This document shows positions 26,211 through 35,561 of a stretch of DNA of 64,000 nucleotides, piece after piece (position 1 is the first letter of the stretch; every line of letters begins with the position of its first letter). Where the stretch lies: assembly GCF_001427605.1 (NCBI RefSeq), contig NZ_LMGZ01000020.1, forward strand, positions 1-64,000, read 5' to 3'. A model generated the notes under the pieces. That model was not told where the DNA came from, did not search any database, and saw only the letters and a program-made list of their open reading frames with translations. Both the position numbers and the translations under genes were made by a program. The DNA is from Devosia sp. Root635. GTDB taxonomy: Bacteria > Pseudomonadota > Alphaproteobacteria > Rhizobiales > Devosiaceae.

Positions 26211-28121
26211 ATGTCACACTATACCCCGGTCCCATTCCCCGACGTCAGGCTGGAGGGGCAATTCTGGCGCGAGCGGCTCGACACTGTATTGACCCGCACC
26301 GTGCCCAGCCAGCATCGCAAGCTCGGCGAATACGGCATTCTCGACTCGCTCAAGCTGCCCAGTCCAACGCCGCCGCTGCGCTTTCCGCGCCACGCCAATG
26401 GCTTCACGGTTCAGGTGTTCTGGGACAGCGATGTCGGCAAATGGATCGAGGCGGCCAGCTATGCCCTGGCGCATCGCCGCGATGCCGATATCGAGGCGAA
26501 AATCGAGGCCGCCATCGACGACCTCGAAAAGGCCCAGTTGCCCGATGGCTATCTCAACTGCTGGTATCTCGGCCACGAACCGGAAAATCGCTGGACCAAC
26601 CTGCGCGACAATCACGAAATGTATAATGCCGGCCACCTGCTGGAAGGCGCCATCGCCTATTTCCGCACCACCGGCCGCCGCCGCTTCCTCGACATCATGG
26701 AGCGCTATCTCGACCACATCTATTCGGTCTTCGGCACCGGACCGGACCAGCGCCGCGGCTATGATGGTCACGAGGAAATCGAGCTGGCGCTGATGAAGCT
26801 CTATGCCCTCACCGGCGAGCGCAAGCATCTCGATTTCGCCACCTACCTCATCAACGAGCGTGGCCGCCAGCCGCACTATTTCGACATCGAACGCGAAGCC
26901 CGCGAGGCTGGCGACACCAGGCAGCGCTACGTCTTCGCCAATTACGAATATTCCCAGAGCCACCGGCCAGTGCGCGAGCAGGACAAGGTCGTCGGCCATG
27001 CCGTGCGCGCCATGTATCTCTATACCGCCATGGCCAATCTCGCCGCCGAACTCGGCGATGCCGCGCTCAAGCATGCCTGCGAGGTGCTGTGGGACGATGT
27101 GATGGAAACCAAGATGTATGTGACCGCGGGCCTCGGCCCGTCGGCGCATAATGAAGGTTTCACCCACGATTTCGACCTGCCGAACCAGACCGCCTATGCC
27201 GAGACCTGCGCTTCGGTGGCCCTGATCTTCTGGGCCCAGCAGATGCTGCATCTCGATCTGGACGGCAAGTATGGCGACATTCTCGAACTGGCCATGTTCA
27301 ATGGCGCCCTCTCGGGGCTGAGCCGCGACGGCGAGCATTATTTCTACGCCAACCCGCTCGAAAGCAACGGCACGCCGATGCGCTGGGACTGGCATACCTG
27401 CCCCTGCTGCACGATGAATGTCAGCCGCCTCGTGGCGTCAGTGGGCGGCTATTTCCTGTCAACGGCGCCCGATGGCGTCGCCTTCCACCTCTATGGCGGC
27501 ATTGCCGCGGATGTTGAAGTGGCCGGCATCAGGGTCGCGTTGCGCGAGGTGTCGGCCTATCCCTGGAACGGGGATATCAGGATCCACGTCGATCCGGCAG
27601 AACCGGCGACGTTCGATGTGAAGCTGCGCATTCCGGGCTGGTCTTCGGGGGCCGTGGTGTCGGTCAATGGCGCCGCGGTTGATGCCGGCAAAATCGTCGA
27701 CGGCTACCTGACCATCAACCGGCGCTGGGCGAAGGGCGATGTCGTCACCCTCGACCTTCCCATGCCGCCAGTCCGGCTCTATGCCCATCCTGGCGTCATC
27801 ATGGATGCCGGCCGCGTGGCGCTGAAGCGGGGGCCGCTGGTCTATTGCCTGGAGGAAGCCGACAATCCCGGCGGCCGGGTGCAGCGCCTCAAGCTCCCCC
27901 GCAGTTCGCAGATCACTGCCGAGGAGCGTCCCGACCTCTTCGGCGGCATAGTCGCACTCAGGGCGGAAGCGTCCGCCATCGACGAGAGCGCGTGGACCAG
28001 CCTCTACCAGACCTCTCCGGCTCCCGAATCCCGCTCGAGCCTCACCGCCATTCCCTACTATCTCTGGGCCAATCGAGAACAGGGCTCCATGGTGGTCTGG
28101 ATGCCGGAGGCGGCCGGCTGA
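26211..28121 (+). CDS. GH127 beta-L-arabinofuranosidase
   Basis: A 636-aa glycoside hydrolase that removes terminal beta-L-arabinofuranose from arabino-oligosaccharides. The zinc-cysteine catalytic site of the family is complete: Glu315 in AHNEGF as acid/base, Glu331 and Cys333 in AETCAS, and Cys399-Cys400 in HTCPCC, with Cys399 as the expected nucleophile. The spacing matches the characterised bifidobacterial enzyme by my recollection. No signal peptide, so it acts in the cytoplasm after import. ATG 26211 lies 8 nt after the ATPase stop; the frame is open upstream but that part is a shadow of the ATPase gene. Last gene of the cluster 2 operon. Confidence 0.93.
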   Translation: MSHYTPVPFPDVRLEGQFWRERLDTVLTRTVPSQHRKLGEYGILDSLKLPSPTPPLRFPRHANGFTVQVFWDSDVGKWIEAASYALAHRRDADIEAKIEAAIDDLEKAQLPDGYLNCWYLGHEPENRWTNLRDNHEMYNAGHLLEGAIAYFRTTGRRRFLDIMERYLDHIYSVFGTGPDQRRGYDGHEEIELALMKLYALTGERKHLDFATYLINERGRQPHYFDIEREAREAGDTRQRYVFANYEYSQSHRPVREQDKVVGHAVRAMYLYTAMANLAAELGDAALKHACEVLWDDVMETKMYVTAGLGPSAHNEGFTHDFDLPNQTAYAETCASVALIFWAQQMLHLDLDGKYGDILELAMFNGALSGLSRDGEHYFYANPLESNGTPMRWDWHTCPCCTMNVSRLVASVGGYFLSTAPDGVAFHLYGGIAADVEVAGIRVALREVSAYPWNGDIRIHVDPAEPATFDVKLRIPGWSSGAVVSVNGAAVDAGKIVDGYLTINRRWAKGDVVTLDLPMPPVRLYAHPGVIMDAGRVALKRGPLVYCLEEADNPGGRVQRLKLPRSSQITAEERPDLFGGIVALRAEASAIDESAWTSLYQTSPAPESRSSLTAIPYYLWANREQGSMVVWMPEAAG

Positions 28122-28325
28122 GGCCGGCAGGTTCCCGCCATTATCGCGCGGCCCGCCAATGGCGAGCCGACGCAGTTGCATTGGTCCGGCACTGCTGAAA
28201 AAGGCGGCAGGCACGCCGCTATCCGGCACGACTCTGCGAGATTTCGCATCTATTCCTCCAATGTTTCGACTTTTGGAACAGACGGAAGTTTGGGAAGGCT
28301 ACGCGGAAGTGTTAGGGAGGAGCCA

Positions 28326-29858
28326 ATGCATTTCTTGAAAGCCATCACGCTTGCCGCTTTGCTGGGCACGGCTGTCGTCAATCCCGCCATGGCGGGCAAG
28401 GCGGACGACACGCTGCGCGTCGCCTTCGTGGAGGAAATCCTCGAACTCGACTACAACTACACCACCAAGCGCGAATACATCATCATCGCCGACCTGATCG
28501 ACGAGAACCTCTTCGAGATCAATCCCGAGACCAATGCCTTCGAGCCGGCGGTCGCGACGGGCTACGAATATATCGATCCGCTCACCATCGAGGTGAAGCT
28601 GCGCGACGACGTCACCTTCCACAACGGCCAGAAGCTGACCGCCCGTGACGTGGCCTATACCTATAACTGGATCATCGACCCCGAAAGCGAGAGCCATCCC
28701 GGACCGGGCCATGCCACCTGGCTGAAATCGGCGGAAGTGGTGGACGACTATACCGTCCGCTTCCACCTGCTCAACGACTACCCGCTGGCCATTCGCGACC
28801 TGGCCACGCGCGTCAGCATCCGCCCCGAAAACACCTATCACGTCGACGGCAAGGTCGTCCGCAACGCGGCCGCTCTGGAGCCGGTCGGCCTCGGCCCCTA
28901 TCGCGTCGTCAGCTTCGAGCCTGGCCAGGAACTCGTGCTCGAGCGCTATGACGGCTACTATTCCAACAGCCCCAAGGGCGACGTGCCGATCGACAATATT
29001 GTCATCCGCACCATTCCCGATATCGGCACCCAGCAGGCCGAGCTGATGAGCGGCGGCATCGACTGGATGTACAATGTGCCGCTCGATGTGGCGCAGAGCG
29101 TCGAGGGCCTGCCCATGGTGGAGCACCTGTCGGGACCCGATCTGCGCGTGTCCTTCGTTGTGCTGGACGCCGCCGGATTGACCGATCCGGATGGTCCGCT
29201 GACCAATCGCCAGGTGCGCCAGGCGATGAACCACGCGGTCAACAAGGCCGACATCGCCCAGTATCTGGTCGGCGGCTCGGCCGAGCCCATCCATACACCC
29301 TGCCATCCGGCACAGTTCGGCTGCGATACCAGCATCCAGGATTATCCCTACGATCCAGAAGTGGGCCGTCAATTGCTGGCCGAGGCCGGCTATCCCGATG
29401 GCTTCCCGCTCGATCTCTGGGCCTATCGCGATCGCTCCATTGCCGAAGCCGTTGCCGCCGACTTCGAAAAAATCGGCATCGACGTCAATCTGCGTTACGT
29501 GCAGTTGGCCTCGCTCGACCAGGCCCGTGCCAATCAGGAAATCCCGGCCTATATCGGCACCTGGGGCTCGGGCGGCACGGCCGATACGGCGCTGATCGCC
29601 AATATCCACTTCAACGCGACGACCGACCGCAACCTGTCGGGCGACGAAAAACTGACCGAACTGGTCCTCGCCGCCGAGGCGACCAGCGATCAGGACGAGC
29701 GGCGGCGCCTCTATACCGAAGCGCTGACCATCATCGCCGATGAAGCCTACTGGGTTCCGCTGGTGACCTATTCGGTCAACTATCTGATCAATTCGGAACT
29801 GAATTTCCCGCTCAATGCGGATGGCCTGCCGCGTCTCTATTCGGCAAGCTGGAAATAG
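28326..29858 (+). CDS. Peptide/opine-type ABC transporter substrate-binding protein (cluster 3)
   Basis: A 510-aa family 5 (DppA/OppA/NikA type) periplasmic binding protein. A signal peptide (MHFLKAITLAALLGTAVVNPAMA) precedes the mature part, and the family block LRDDVTFHNGQKLTARDVAYTY lies near residue 95. The ATG has AGGGAGGAG 4 nt upstream. Members bind peptides, opines, nickel chelates, cello-oligosaccharides or other large polar compounds. The downstream lyase and flavin-reductase genes point to a nitrogen-containing conjugate rather than a simple peptide. Confidence 0.93.
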   Translation: MHFLKAITLAALLGTAVVNPAMAGKADDTLRVAFVEEILELDYNYTTKREYIIIADLIDENLFEINPETNAFEPAVATGYEYIDPLTIEVKLRDDVTFHNGQKLTARDVAYTYNWIIDPESESHPGPGHATWLKSAEVVDDYTVRFHLLNDYPLAIRDLATRVSIRPENTYHVDGKVVRNAAALEPVGLGPYRVVSFEPGQELVLERYDGYYSNSPKGDVPIDNIVIRTIPDIGTQQAELMSGGIDWMYNVPLDVAQSVEGLPMVEHLSGPDLRVSFVVLDAAGLTDPDGPLTNRQVRQAMNHAVNKADIAQYLVGGSAEPIHTPCHPAQFGCDTSIQDYPYDPEVGRQLLAEAGYPDGFPLDLWAYRDRSIAEAVAADFEKIGIDVNLRYVQLASLDQARANQEIPAYIGTWGSGGTADTALIANIHFNATTDRNLSGDEKLTELVLAAEATSDQDERRRLYTEALTIIADEAYWVPLVTYSVNYLINSELNFPLNADGLPRLYSASWK

Positions 29859-29873
29859 GCTTGTTCCAAACAT

Positions 29874-29896
29874 CGGGCCGGCCCGGCGCCGGCCCG
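29874..29896 (+). other. Intercistronic hairpin after the binding-protein gene
   Basis: CGGGCCGGC (29874-29882) pairs perfectly with GCCGGCCCG (29888-29896) across a 5-nt loop. No T-run follows. Same position in the operon as the hairpins at 23364 and 61184. Confidence 0.7.
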
Positions 29897-29912
29897 AACA
29901 GGGATTGATGCT

Positions 29913-30830
29913 ATGCTCAAATACATCCTGCAGCGGGCCGCGCTGGCGCTTGCCGTGGCGCTGGTCGTCTCCTTCGCCACGTTCATGCTGCTCAACTATG
30001 CGACGGACCCCGCCTCGGCCCTGGCCGGCGAGGATGCCACCCCCGAGATCGTCGAGCAGATCAGGCAGACCTACGGCTTCGACCGGCCCGTCTTCGTGCG
30101 CTATTTCGAATGGCTGGGCGGCGTCGCCCGCGGCGATTTCGGCGAGAGCTACTACTGGAACAAGGATGTGGCCGTCCTGGTGCTCGAACGCGCGCCGGTG
30201 ACCATCGCTCTGGCGCTGTCGGCGCTCATGGTCACCATCGTCATCGCCATCCCGCTCGGGGCCATCGCCGCCTTGCGGCCCAATTCCTGGGCCGACCGCC
30301 TGGCCCTCACCTTCGCCGTATCGGCCCAGGCCATACCCAGCTTCTGGCTCGGCCTGATGCTGATCATCCTCCTGGGAGTCATGCTCCCCATCCTGCCGAT
30401 TTCCGGCGACAGCTCCTGGCAGCATTTCGTCATGCCCGCCTTCGTGCTGGGGGCCAGTTCAGTCCCCGCCGTGATGCGGCTGACCCGCACCGGGCTGATC
30501 GAAGTCATGGAATCCGACTATATCCGCACCGCCCGTTCCAAGGGCTATCGCGGCTTTGCCCTGCTCCGGCGCCACGCCATGCGCAATGCACTGCTGCCCG
30601 TGGTGAGCGTCTTGGCCGTGCAACTCGGCCAGAAATTCGGCGGCTCGGTGATCACCGAAAGCGTCTTCGCCATCAATGGCCTCGGCCGGCTGGCGCTGCA
30701 GTCGATCCTGGGCTCCGACATTCCAACGGTGCAGATGCTGATCTTCATCTTCGCCCTCATCTTCGTGCTCATGAATCTGCTGGCCGACCTGCTTAATGCA
30801 GCGCTCGATCCGAGGATCCGCATCACATGA
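29913..30830 (+). CDS. ABC transporter permease, DppB type (cluster 3)
   Basis: A 305-aa inner-membrane permease with six hydrophobic segments. The DppB hallmarks are the N-terminal MLKYILQRAALALAVALVV helix and the coupling loop YIRTARSKGYRGFALLRRHAMRNALLP. The large periplasmic loop after helix 1 (TDPASALAGEDATPE) is normal for the family. It overlaps the DppC gene by 4 nt. Confidence 0.93.
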   Translation: MLKYILQRAALALAVALVVSFATFMLLNYATDPASALAGEDATPEIVEQIRQTYGFDRPVFVRYFEWLGGVARGDFGESYYWNKDVAVLVLERAPVTIALALSALMVTIVIAIPLGAIAALRPNSWADRLALTFAVSAQAIPSFWLGLMLIILLGVMLPILPISGDSSWQHFVMPAFVLGASSVPAVMRLTRTGLIEVMESDYIRTARSKGYRGFALLRRHAMRNALLPVVSVLAVQLGQKFGGSVITESVFAINGLGRLALQSILGSDIPTVQMLIFIFALIFVLMNLLADLLNAALDPRIRIT

Positions 30831-31735
30831 CCATCTCCACGCCAGCCGACCTGCCCGCCGCCTCGGAGGCGAAAACCCCCACGCCCCGCGCGCTGATGCT
30901 GCGCCGGGCCCTTGAGCACAAGGGCTTCATTGCCGGCGTCGTCATTGTCGGCACGCTCATCCTCGTCGCCCTGCTGGCCCCGTGGCTGGCGCCGCACGAT
31001 CCCTTCGCGCAATCCTTGCCCCACCGGCTGTTGCCGCCCGTCTGGGCCGAGGGTGGCAACTGGGATTATCTGCTGGGCACCGACCAGGTCGGCCGCGACT
31101 ATCTCAGCCGGCTCATCTACGGTGCCCGCGTCTCGCTCACCATCGGCTTCGGCGCCGCGCTGATCGGCATGATGATCGGCGTGACGCTGGGCGTCTGCGC
31201 CGGCTATTTCGGCGGCTGGGTCGATCATTCGGTCAGCTTCCTGCTCACCGCCCAGTTGGCCCTTCCCGGCCTGCTGCTGGCCATGGCGCTGGTCTTCATC
31301 ATCGGCCCGTCGGTCTGGGTGGTGATCGGCATTATCGGCGTGCTGCACTGGACCTATTTCCTCGTGGTCACGCGCTCCGCGACGCAGCGCCTGCGATCAC
31401 AGGACTTCGTGGCCGCCGCCAGGGCGATGGGCGCCACGCGCTGGCAGATCCTGCGCACCGAAATCCTGCCCAACCTCTCCAGCCAGATCATCGTCATCTT
31501 CACCTTCGAGCTGGGCATTTCGATCCTGGCCGAATCCTCTTTGTCCTTCCTGGGCGTCGGCATCCAGCCGCCCACCCCGTCCTGGGGCCTGATGATCGCC
31601 GAGGGCAAGCAGGCCCTGTTCTACCGACCGTGGCTGGTCATTCTGCCCGGCGTGTCGCTGTTCCTGCTGGTGATCGGCGCCAACCTGCTGGGCGATGGCC
31701 TGCGCGACATCACCTCGCCGCAGGGGAGGAACTGA
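30827..31735 (+). CDS. ABC transporter permease, DppC type (cluster 3)
   Basis: A 302-aa permease. It has the N-terminal cytoplasmic stretch and LGTDQVGRDYLSRLIYGARVSL block of DppC proteins, and the coupling loop FVAAARAMGATRWQILRTEILPN. Six hydrophobic segments are visible, ending with GANLLGDGLRD. It starts in an ATGA overlap with DppB and is followed 2 nt after its stop by the fused ATPase gene. Confidence 0.93.
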   Translation: MTISTPADLPAASEAKTPTPRALMLRRALEHKGFIAGVVIVGTLILVALLAPWLAPHDPFAQSLPHRLLPPVWAEGGNWDYLLGTDQVGRDYLSRLIYGARVSLTIGFGAALIGMMIGVTLGVCAGYFGGWVDHSVSFLLTAQLALPGLLLAMALVFIIGPSVWVVIGIIGVLHWTYFLVVTRSATQRLRSQDFVAAARAMGATRWQILRTEILPNLSSQIIVIFTFELGISILAESSLSFLGVGIQPPTPSWGLMIAEGKQALFYRPWLVILPGVSLFLLVIGANLLGDGLRDITSPQGRN

Positions 31736-31737
31736 CC

Positions 31738-33570
31738 ATGCTCGACAAACGCACCATCCTCAGCGTCGATGACCTCGAAGTCGTCCTCCACACCGCGGTC
31801 GGCGACCTCAAGGCCGTGCGCGGCACCAGTTTCGATCTCAAGGCCGGCGAAGCCATCGGCATTGTCGGGGAATCGGGCTCGGGCAAGTCGATGACCGCCC
31901 TGGCGTTGATGCGGCTCTTGCCGCGCGTCGCGCGGTTGCGGGCCAATGCCATCGCGCTGGACGGCGTGGCCATAGACACGGCCAATGACCGGGAATTCGC
32001 CCATTCCATCGCCGGGCAGAAGATTTCCATGATCTTCCAGGAGCCGATGACCTCGCTCAATCCGGTCTATTCCATCGGCAGGCAGTTGACCGAGGCGGCC
32101 GTGCAGTTTGCCGGCCTCTCGCCCAAGGTGGCGCGCGCCCGCGCCATCGAACTGCTGGAGCGGGTGGGCATACCCGACCCCGTCGGCCGGCTCGACCAAT
32201 ATCCGCACCAGCTGTCCGGCGGACAGCGCCAGCGGGTGATGATCGCCATGGCGCTGATGAACGAGCCTGAACTCATCATTGCCGACGAGCCGACCACCGC
32301 TCTGGACGTCACGGTACAGGCCCAGATCATGGAATTGCTGGCCGAACTCCGCCGCGAATTCGGCATGGCGATGATCCTCATCACCCACGACCTGGCCGTG
32401 GTCGCCTCGACCGTCGACAAGGTGGCGGTGATGTATGGCGGCGAGATCGTCGAAAAAGGGCCGTGCCACGAGGTGCTCGCCAACCCCATGCACCCCTATA
32501 CGCGCGGCCTGCTGGCCTGCGTGCCCAGGATGGACGGCACGCCGCGCCGGCTGGGCGCCATTCCCGGCATCGTGCCGGCGCTGCTGGGCGAGGTCGACTT
32601 CTGCGTCTTTTCCTCGCGCTGCGCCCATGTCCGCGACATCTGCCGCACCCAGCGTCCGCCAATCCAGGGCGATGGCCAGCGCAGCTACAACTGCATCCTG
32701 TCGCCCGACGAGATCGACACCCTCCCGCCGGCCCAGCCCAATGAAGAAATGTCGCCGCCAATGGTGGAAACGGGGCCGGCGCTGATCGAGGCGCGCGGCA
32801 TCCACAAATTCTACCGCGACAGGAAGGGCCTCTTCGGCAAGACCAGGACGCTCCATGCCCTCGATGCCGTGTCGCTGCAGATACGGCGCGGCGAGACCTT
32901 TGCGCTGGTCGGTGAATCGGGGTCGGGCAAGACCACCCTCGCCAAGATCCTGCTTGGCCTGAGCCCGGCCGATGGCGGCGACGTCCTGCTCGATGGCGAG
33001 CCGGTCAACGCCATGGATGCGCGCAAGCGCGCCCGCCTGATGCAGCCGATCTTCCAGGACCCCTACTCTTCGCTCAATCCGCGCCACACCATCGCGCAGA
33101 TCATCGCCCGGCCGCTCGATGTGCATCGCATCGGCGACACCGCTTCGCGCAAGCAGGCGGTGCTGGATGTCATGACCCGCGTGGGCCTGCCCGAGCGCGT
33201 CCTCAACAATTATCCCAGCCAGATGTCGGGCGGGCAGCGCCAGCGCGTGGCCATTGCCCGCGCCCTCATCATGAAGCCGGCTCTGCTGGTCTGCGACGAG
33301 CCCACCTCGGCGCTCGACGTTTCGGTGCAGGCCCAGATTCTCAACCTGCTGGCCGACCTGCAGCAGGATCTCGGCCTGACCTACCTGCTCATCACCCACA
33401 ATATCGCCGTCGTGCACCAGGTCGCCTCGCGGATCGCCGTCATGCACCAGGGCAGGATCGTGGAAATGGGCGAGGCCCGCAAGATCCTGCGCGCGCCCGA
33501 GCATGATTACACCAGGCTCCTCCTTTCCTCAGTGCCCGAACTGGCCGCCGCCGGGAGCAACAACCAGTGA
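31738..33570 (+). CDS. Fused ABC transporter ATPase, DppD-DppF type
   Basis: A 610-aa protein with two full ATPase domains, in place of separate DppD and DppF. Domain 1 (about residues 5-265): Walker A GESGSGKS, signature [15 protein letters not shown], Walker [13 protein letters not shown], then an oligopeptide C-terminal region with the cysteine cluster in CVFSSRCAHVRDICRTQRPP. Domain 2 (about 345-605): GESGSGKTT, MSGGQRQRVAIARALI, LLVCDEPTSALD. The start at 31738 follows AGGGGAGGA; upstream open frame is a shadow of DppC. The fused arrangement (DdpF/GsiA-like) is known in proteobacteria. Confidence 0.93.
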   Translation: MLDKRTILSVDDLEVVLHTAVGDLKAVRGTSFDLKAGEAIGIVGESGSGKSMTALALMRLLPRVARLRANAIALDGVAIDTANDREFAHSIAGQKISMIFQEPMTSLNPVYSIGRQLTEAAVQFAGLSPKVARARAIELLERVGIPDPVGRLDQYPHQLSGGQRQRVMIAMALMNEPELIIADEPTTALDVTVQAQIMELLAELRREFGMAMILITHDLAVVASTVDKVAVMYGGEIVEKGPCHEVLANPMHPYTRGLLACVPRMDGTPRRLGAIPGIVPALLGEVDFCVFSSRCAHVRDICRTQRPPIQGDGQRSYNCILSPDEIDTLPPAQPNEEMSPPMVETGPALIEARGIHKFYRDRKGLFGKTRTLHALDAVSLQIRRGETFALVGESGSGKTTLAKILLGLSPADGGDVLLDGEPVNAMDARKRARLMQPIFQDPYSSLNPRHTIAQIIARPLDVHRIGDTASRKQAVLDVMTRVGLPERVLNNYPSQMSGGQRQRVAIARALIMKPALLVCDEPTSALDVSVQAQILNLLADLQQDLGLTYLLITHNIAVVHQVASRIAVMHQGRIVEMGEARKILRAPEHDYTRLLLSSVPELAAAGSNNQ

Positions 33571-34919
33571 GTGCCGGCGAAACCATGATCACGCCCCAGA
33601 CCGTCTTCTCCCGCGCCAATCTGTGGCAGACCTGGCTCGATGTGGAAGCGGCCATGGCGCTGGCCCAGGCCGAGATCGGCATGATCCCGCAATGGGCGGC
33701 CGACCAGATCGCGAGCAAGGCCAGGCTGGACAATTTCGACACGGCCGAACTCGAACTCTCGGTGGCCGAAACCATGGCCCCCATCGTGTCGCTGGTGCGG
33801 GCGCTGTCCGACATCTGTGGCGAGGCCGGCCGGTTCGTGCATTGGGGCGGCACCACGCAGAACATCATGTCCACCGGAAGGCTGCTGCTGGTCCGCCGTT
33901 CCCACCAGGCCATGCTCACCGCGCTGGCCGGCGCCATCGACCGGCTTGCAGCGCTGGCCGACCAGCATGCCGAAACTGCCATGGTGGGGCGCACCAATCA
34001 CCGCCAGGCCCTGCCCATGACCTTCGGCTTCAAGGTGGCCGGCTGGATCGAGGAACTGGCGCGCCAGAACGAGCGGTTCCTGTCGACCGAAAAGCGCGTC
34101 TTCGCCCTGCATTTCGGCGGCGCCATCGGCGCCATGCACTCCTTCGAGGGCAAGGGCGAAGCCCTCAACGCCGCCATTGCCCGCCGCCTCAACCTGACTC
34201 CGGTGCTGGTTCCCGATCGCGTCTCGCTCGACGGCCAGGCCGAATACGTGGCCTGTCTGGCTCTGTTCGGCATGAGTGTGGGCCGCATCGGTTCCGAACT
34301 TTATCGCCTCATGGCCGACGAGGTCGGCGAAGTCAGCGAAACCCTCGGCATCGAGGTCGTCGGCAGCTCCACCATGCCGCACAAGGTCAATCCCAAGCAT
34401 GTCGTGCATCTGGTGTCGACCGCCGCTCATCTGCGCTCCAAGGTCACCCCGGCCCTTGAGGCGGGCATGCCGGCCCACGAAGGCGACGCGGCCAGCAACC
34501 AGTTGATGTCGAGCACCATCGAAAGCGCCTCGGCCCTGGCCTGGGAGCTGGCCGAGCGGCTGGAGACCACCCTGGCCAATATCGAAGTCCACGCCGCCAG
34601 CATGGCGCAAAATCTCGATCTCAATGCCAGCGTCATCGCCAGCGAGAAGCTGATGATGCTGCTCGCGCACAAGCTCGGCAGGACCGTGGCGCATGATGTG
34701 GTGCATCACGCCGTCCTCCACAGCGACGCCGCCAGCCTTGCCGATAGCCTTCTCGAAAACAGCCTGGTCAGCGGCGCGATGAGCCGGACCGAAATGGAGG
34801 CGGCGCTGGTCCCCGCGCACTATCTGGGCGATAGCGTCGCCATCGCGCGCAAGGCTGCCTCGCTTGCCACCGCCACCGCCAGCGCAATCCGGTCCCGGTC
34901 GGAGGCATGGCCGGGGTGA
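33567..34919 (+). CDS. PurB/CMLE-like lyase (aspartase/fumarase superfamily)
   Basis: A 450-aa lyase of the adenylosuccinate lyase / 3-carboxy-muconate cycloisomerase branch. The superfamily signature is GSSTMPHKVNPK starting at Gly266; HWGGTTQNIM and GRTNHRQALPMTFG form the other two active-site regions. Start options are GTG 33567 (overlapping the ATPase stop) and ATG 33585. It should break a C-N or C-C bond with release of fumarate or a related acid. Its place in an importer operon argues against purine synthesis. Cleavage of an imported succinyl- or carboxymethyl-amine compound is my inference. Confidence 0.85.
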   Translation: MSAGETMITPQTVFSRANLWQTWLDVEAAMALAQAEIGMIPQWAADQIASKARLDNFDTAELELSVAETMAPIVSLVRALSDICGEAGRFVHWGGTTQNIMSTGRLLLVRRSHQAMLTALAGAIDRLAALADQHAETAMVGRTNHRQALPMTFGFKVAGWIEELARQNERFLSTEKRVFALHFGGAIGAMHSFEGKGEALNAAIARRLNLTPVLVPDRVSLDGQAEYVACLALFGMSVGRIGSELYRLMADEVGEVSETLGIEVVGSSTMPHKVNPKHVVHLVSTAAHLRSKVTPALEAGMPAHEGDAASNQLMSSTIESASALAWELAERLETTLANIEVHAASMAQNLDLNASVIASEKLMMLLAHKLGRTVAHDVVHHAVLHSDAASLADSLLENSLVSGAMSRTEMEAALVPAHYLGDSVAIARKAASLATATASAIRSRSEAWPG

Positions 34920-35533
34920 TGACCACCTATCATTCCTTCGACCCGGCCCTGGGCCACGGCCTGCCACACGATCCGATAAAGGCCATCGTCGCGCCGCGGC
35001 CCATCGGCTGGATTTCCTCGCTGGATAGCGCGGGCATAGCCAATCTGGCGCCCTACAGCTATTTCAACATCTTCAGCCACAGGCCACCCATCCTCATCTT
35101 CGGCAGCGAAGGCCGCAAGGACACGGTGCGCAATATCGAAGCGACCCGCGAATTCGTCTTCAACCTGGCGACGCGCGACCTGGCCGAAGCCGTCAACCAG
35201 ACCTCGGCGCCCCATCCGCCCCATATCGATGAATTCGTGCTGGCGGGCCTCGACAGGACGCCATCGACAAAGGTCGCGCCGCCGCGGGTTGCCGGGGTGG
35301 CCGCGGCCATGGAATGCCGGCTGGTGCAGGTGCAGCAGCTCACCGACGCAGACGGCGCGCCGGTCGATACCCATCTGGTCATCGGGCAGGTGGTGCAGGT
35401 TCACATCAATCAGTCCTGCCTGGTCGATGGCCTGTTCGATATCACCCGCGCCCGGACCATCGCCCGCTGCGGCTATCGCGGCGACTATGTCGAGGCCGGC
35501 GAGACATTTGAAATGCTGCGGCCGGGACGCTAG
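34907..35533 (+). CDS. Flavin reductase-like FMN-binding protein
   Basis: A 208-aa protein of the flavin reductase-like (DIM6/NTAB) split-barrel family. The FMN-binding core is visible in VAPRPIGWISSLDSAGIANLAPYSYFNIF, followed by RKDTVRNIEATREFVFNL. Members supply reduced flavin to monooxygenases or act as oxidoreductases themselves. No monooxygenase gene is present in the operon, so either it works alone or the partner is elsewhere. Two starts are possible: ATG 34907 (just after GGAGG) and ATG 34919, the latter in an ATGA overlap with the lyase stop. It is followed by the LysR gene. Confidence 0.85.
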   Translation: MAGVMTTYHSFDPALGHGLPHDPIKAIVAPRPIGWISSLDSAGIANLAPYSYFNIFSHRPPILIFGSEGRKDTVRNIEATREFVFNLATRDLAEAVNQTSAPHPPHIDEFVLAGLDRTPSTKVAPPRVAGVAAAMECRLVQVQQLTDADGAPVDTHLVIGQVVQVHINQSCLVDGLFDITRARTIARCGYRGDYVEAGETFEMLRPGR

Positions 35534-35561
35534 GACTGCAACGGTCTGCGGGAGGTGCCCG

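Noticed and set aside
31738..33570. Frameshift joining two ATPase genes
   Set aside because: The two domains are in one continuous frame with a normal linker, and fused forms are known, so a sequencing artefact is unlikely.
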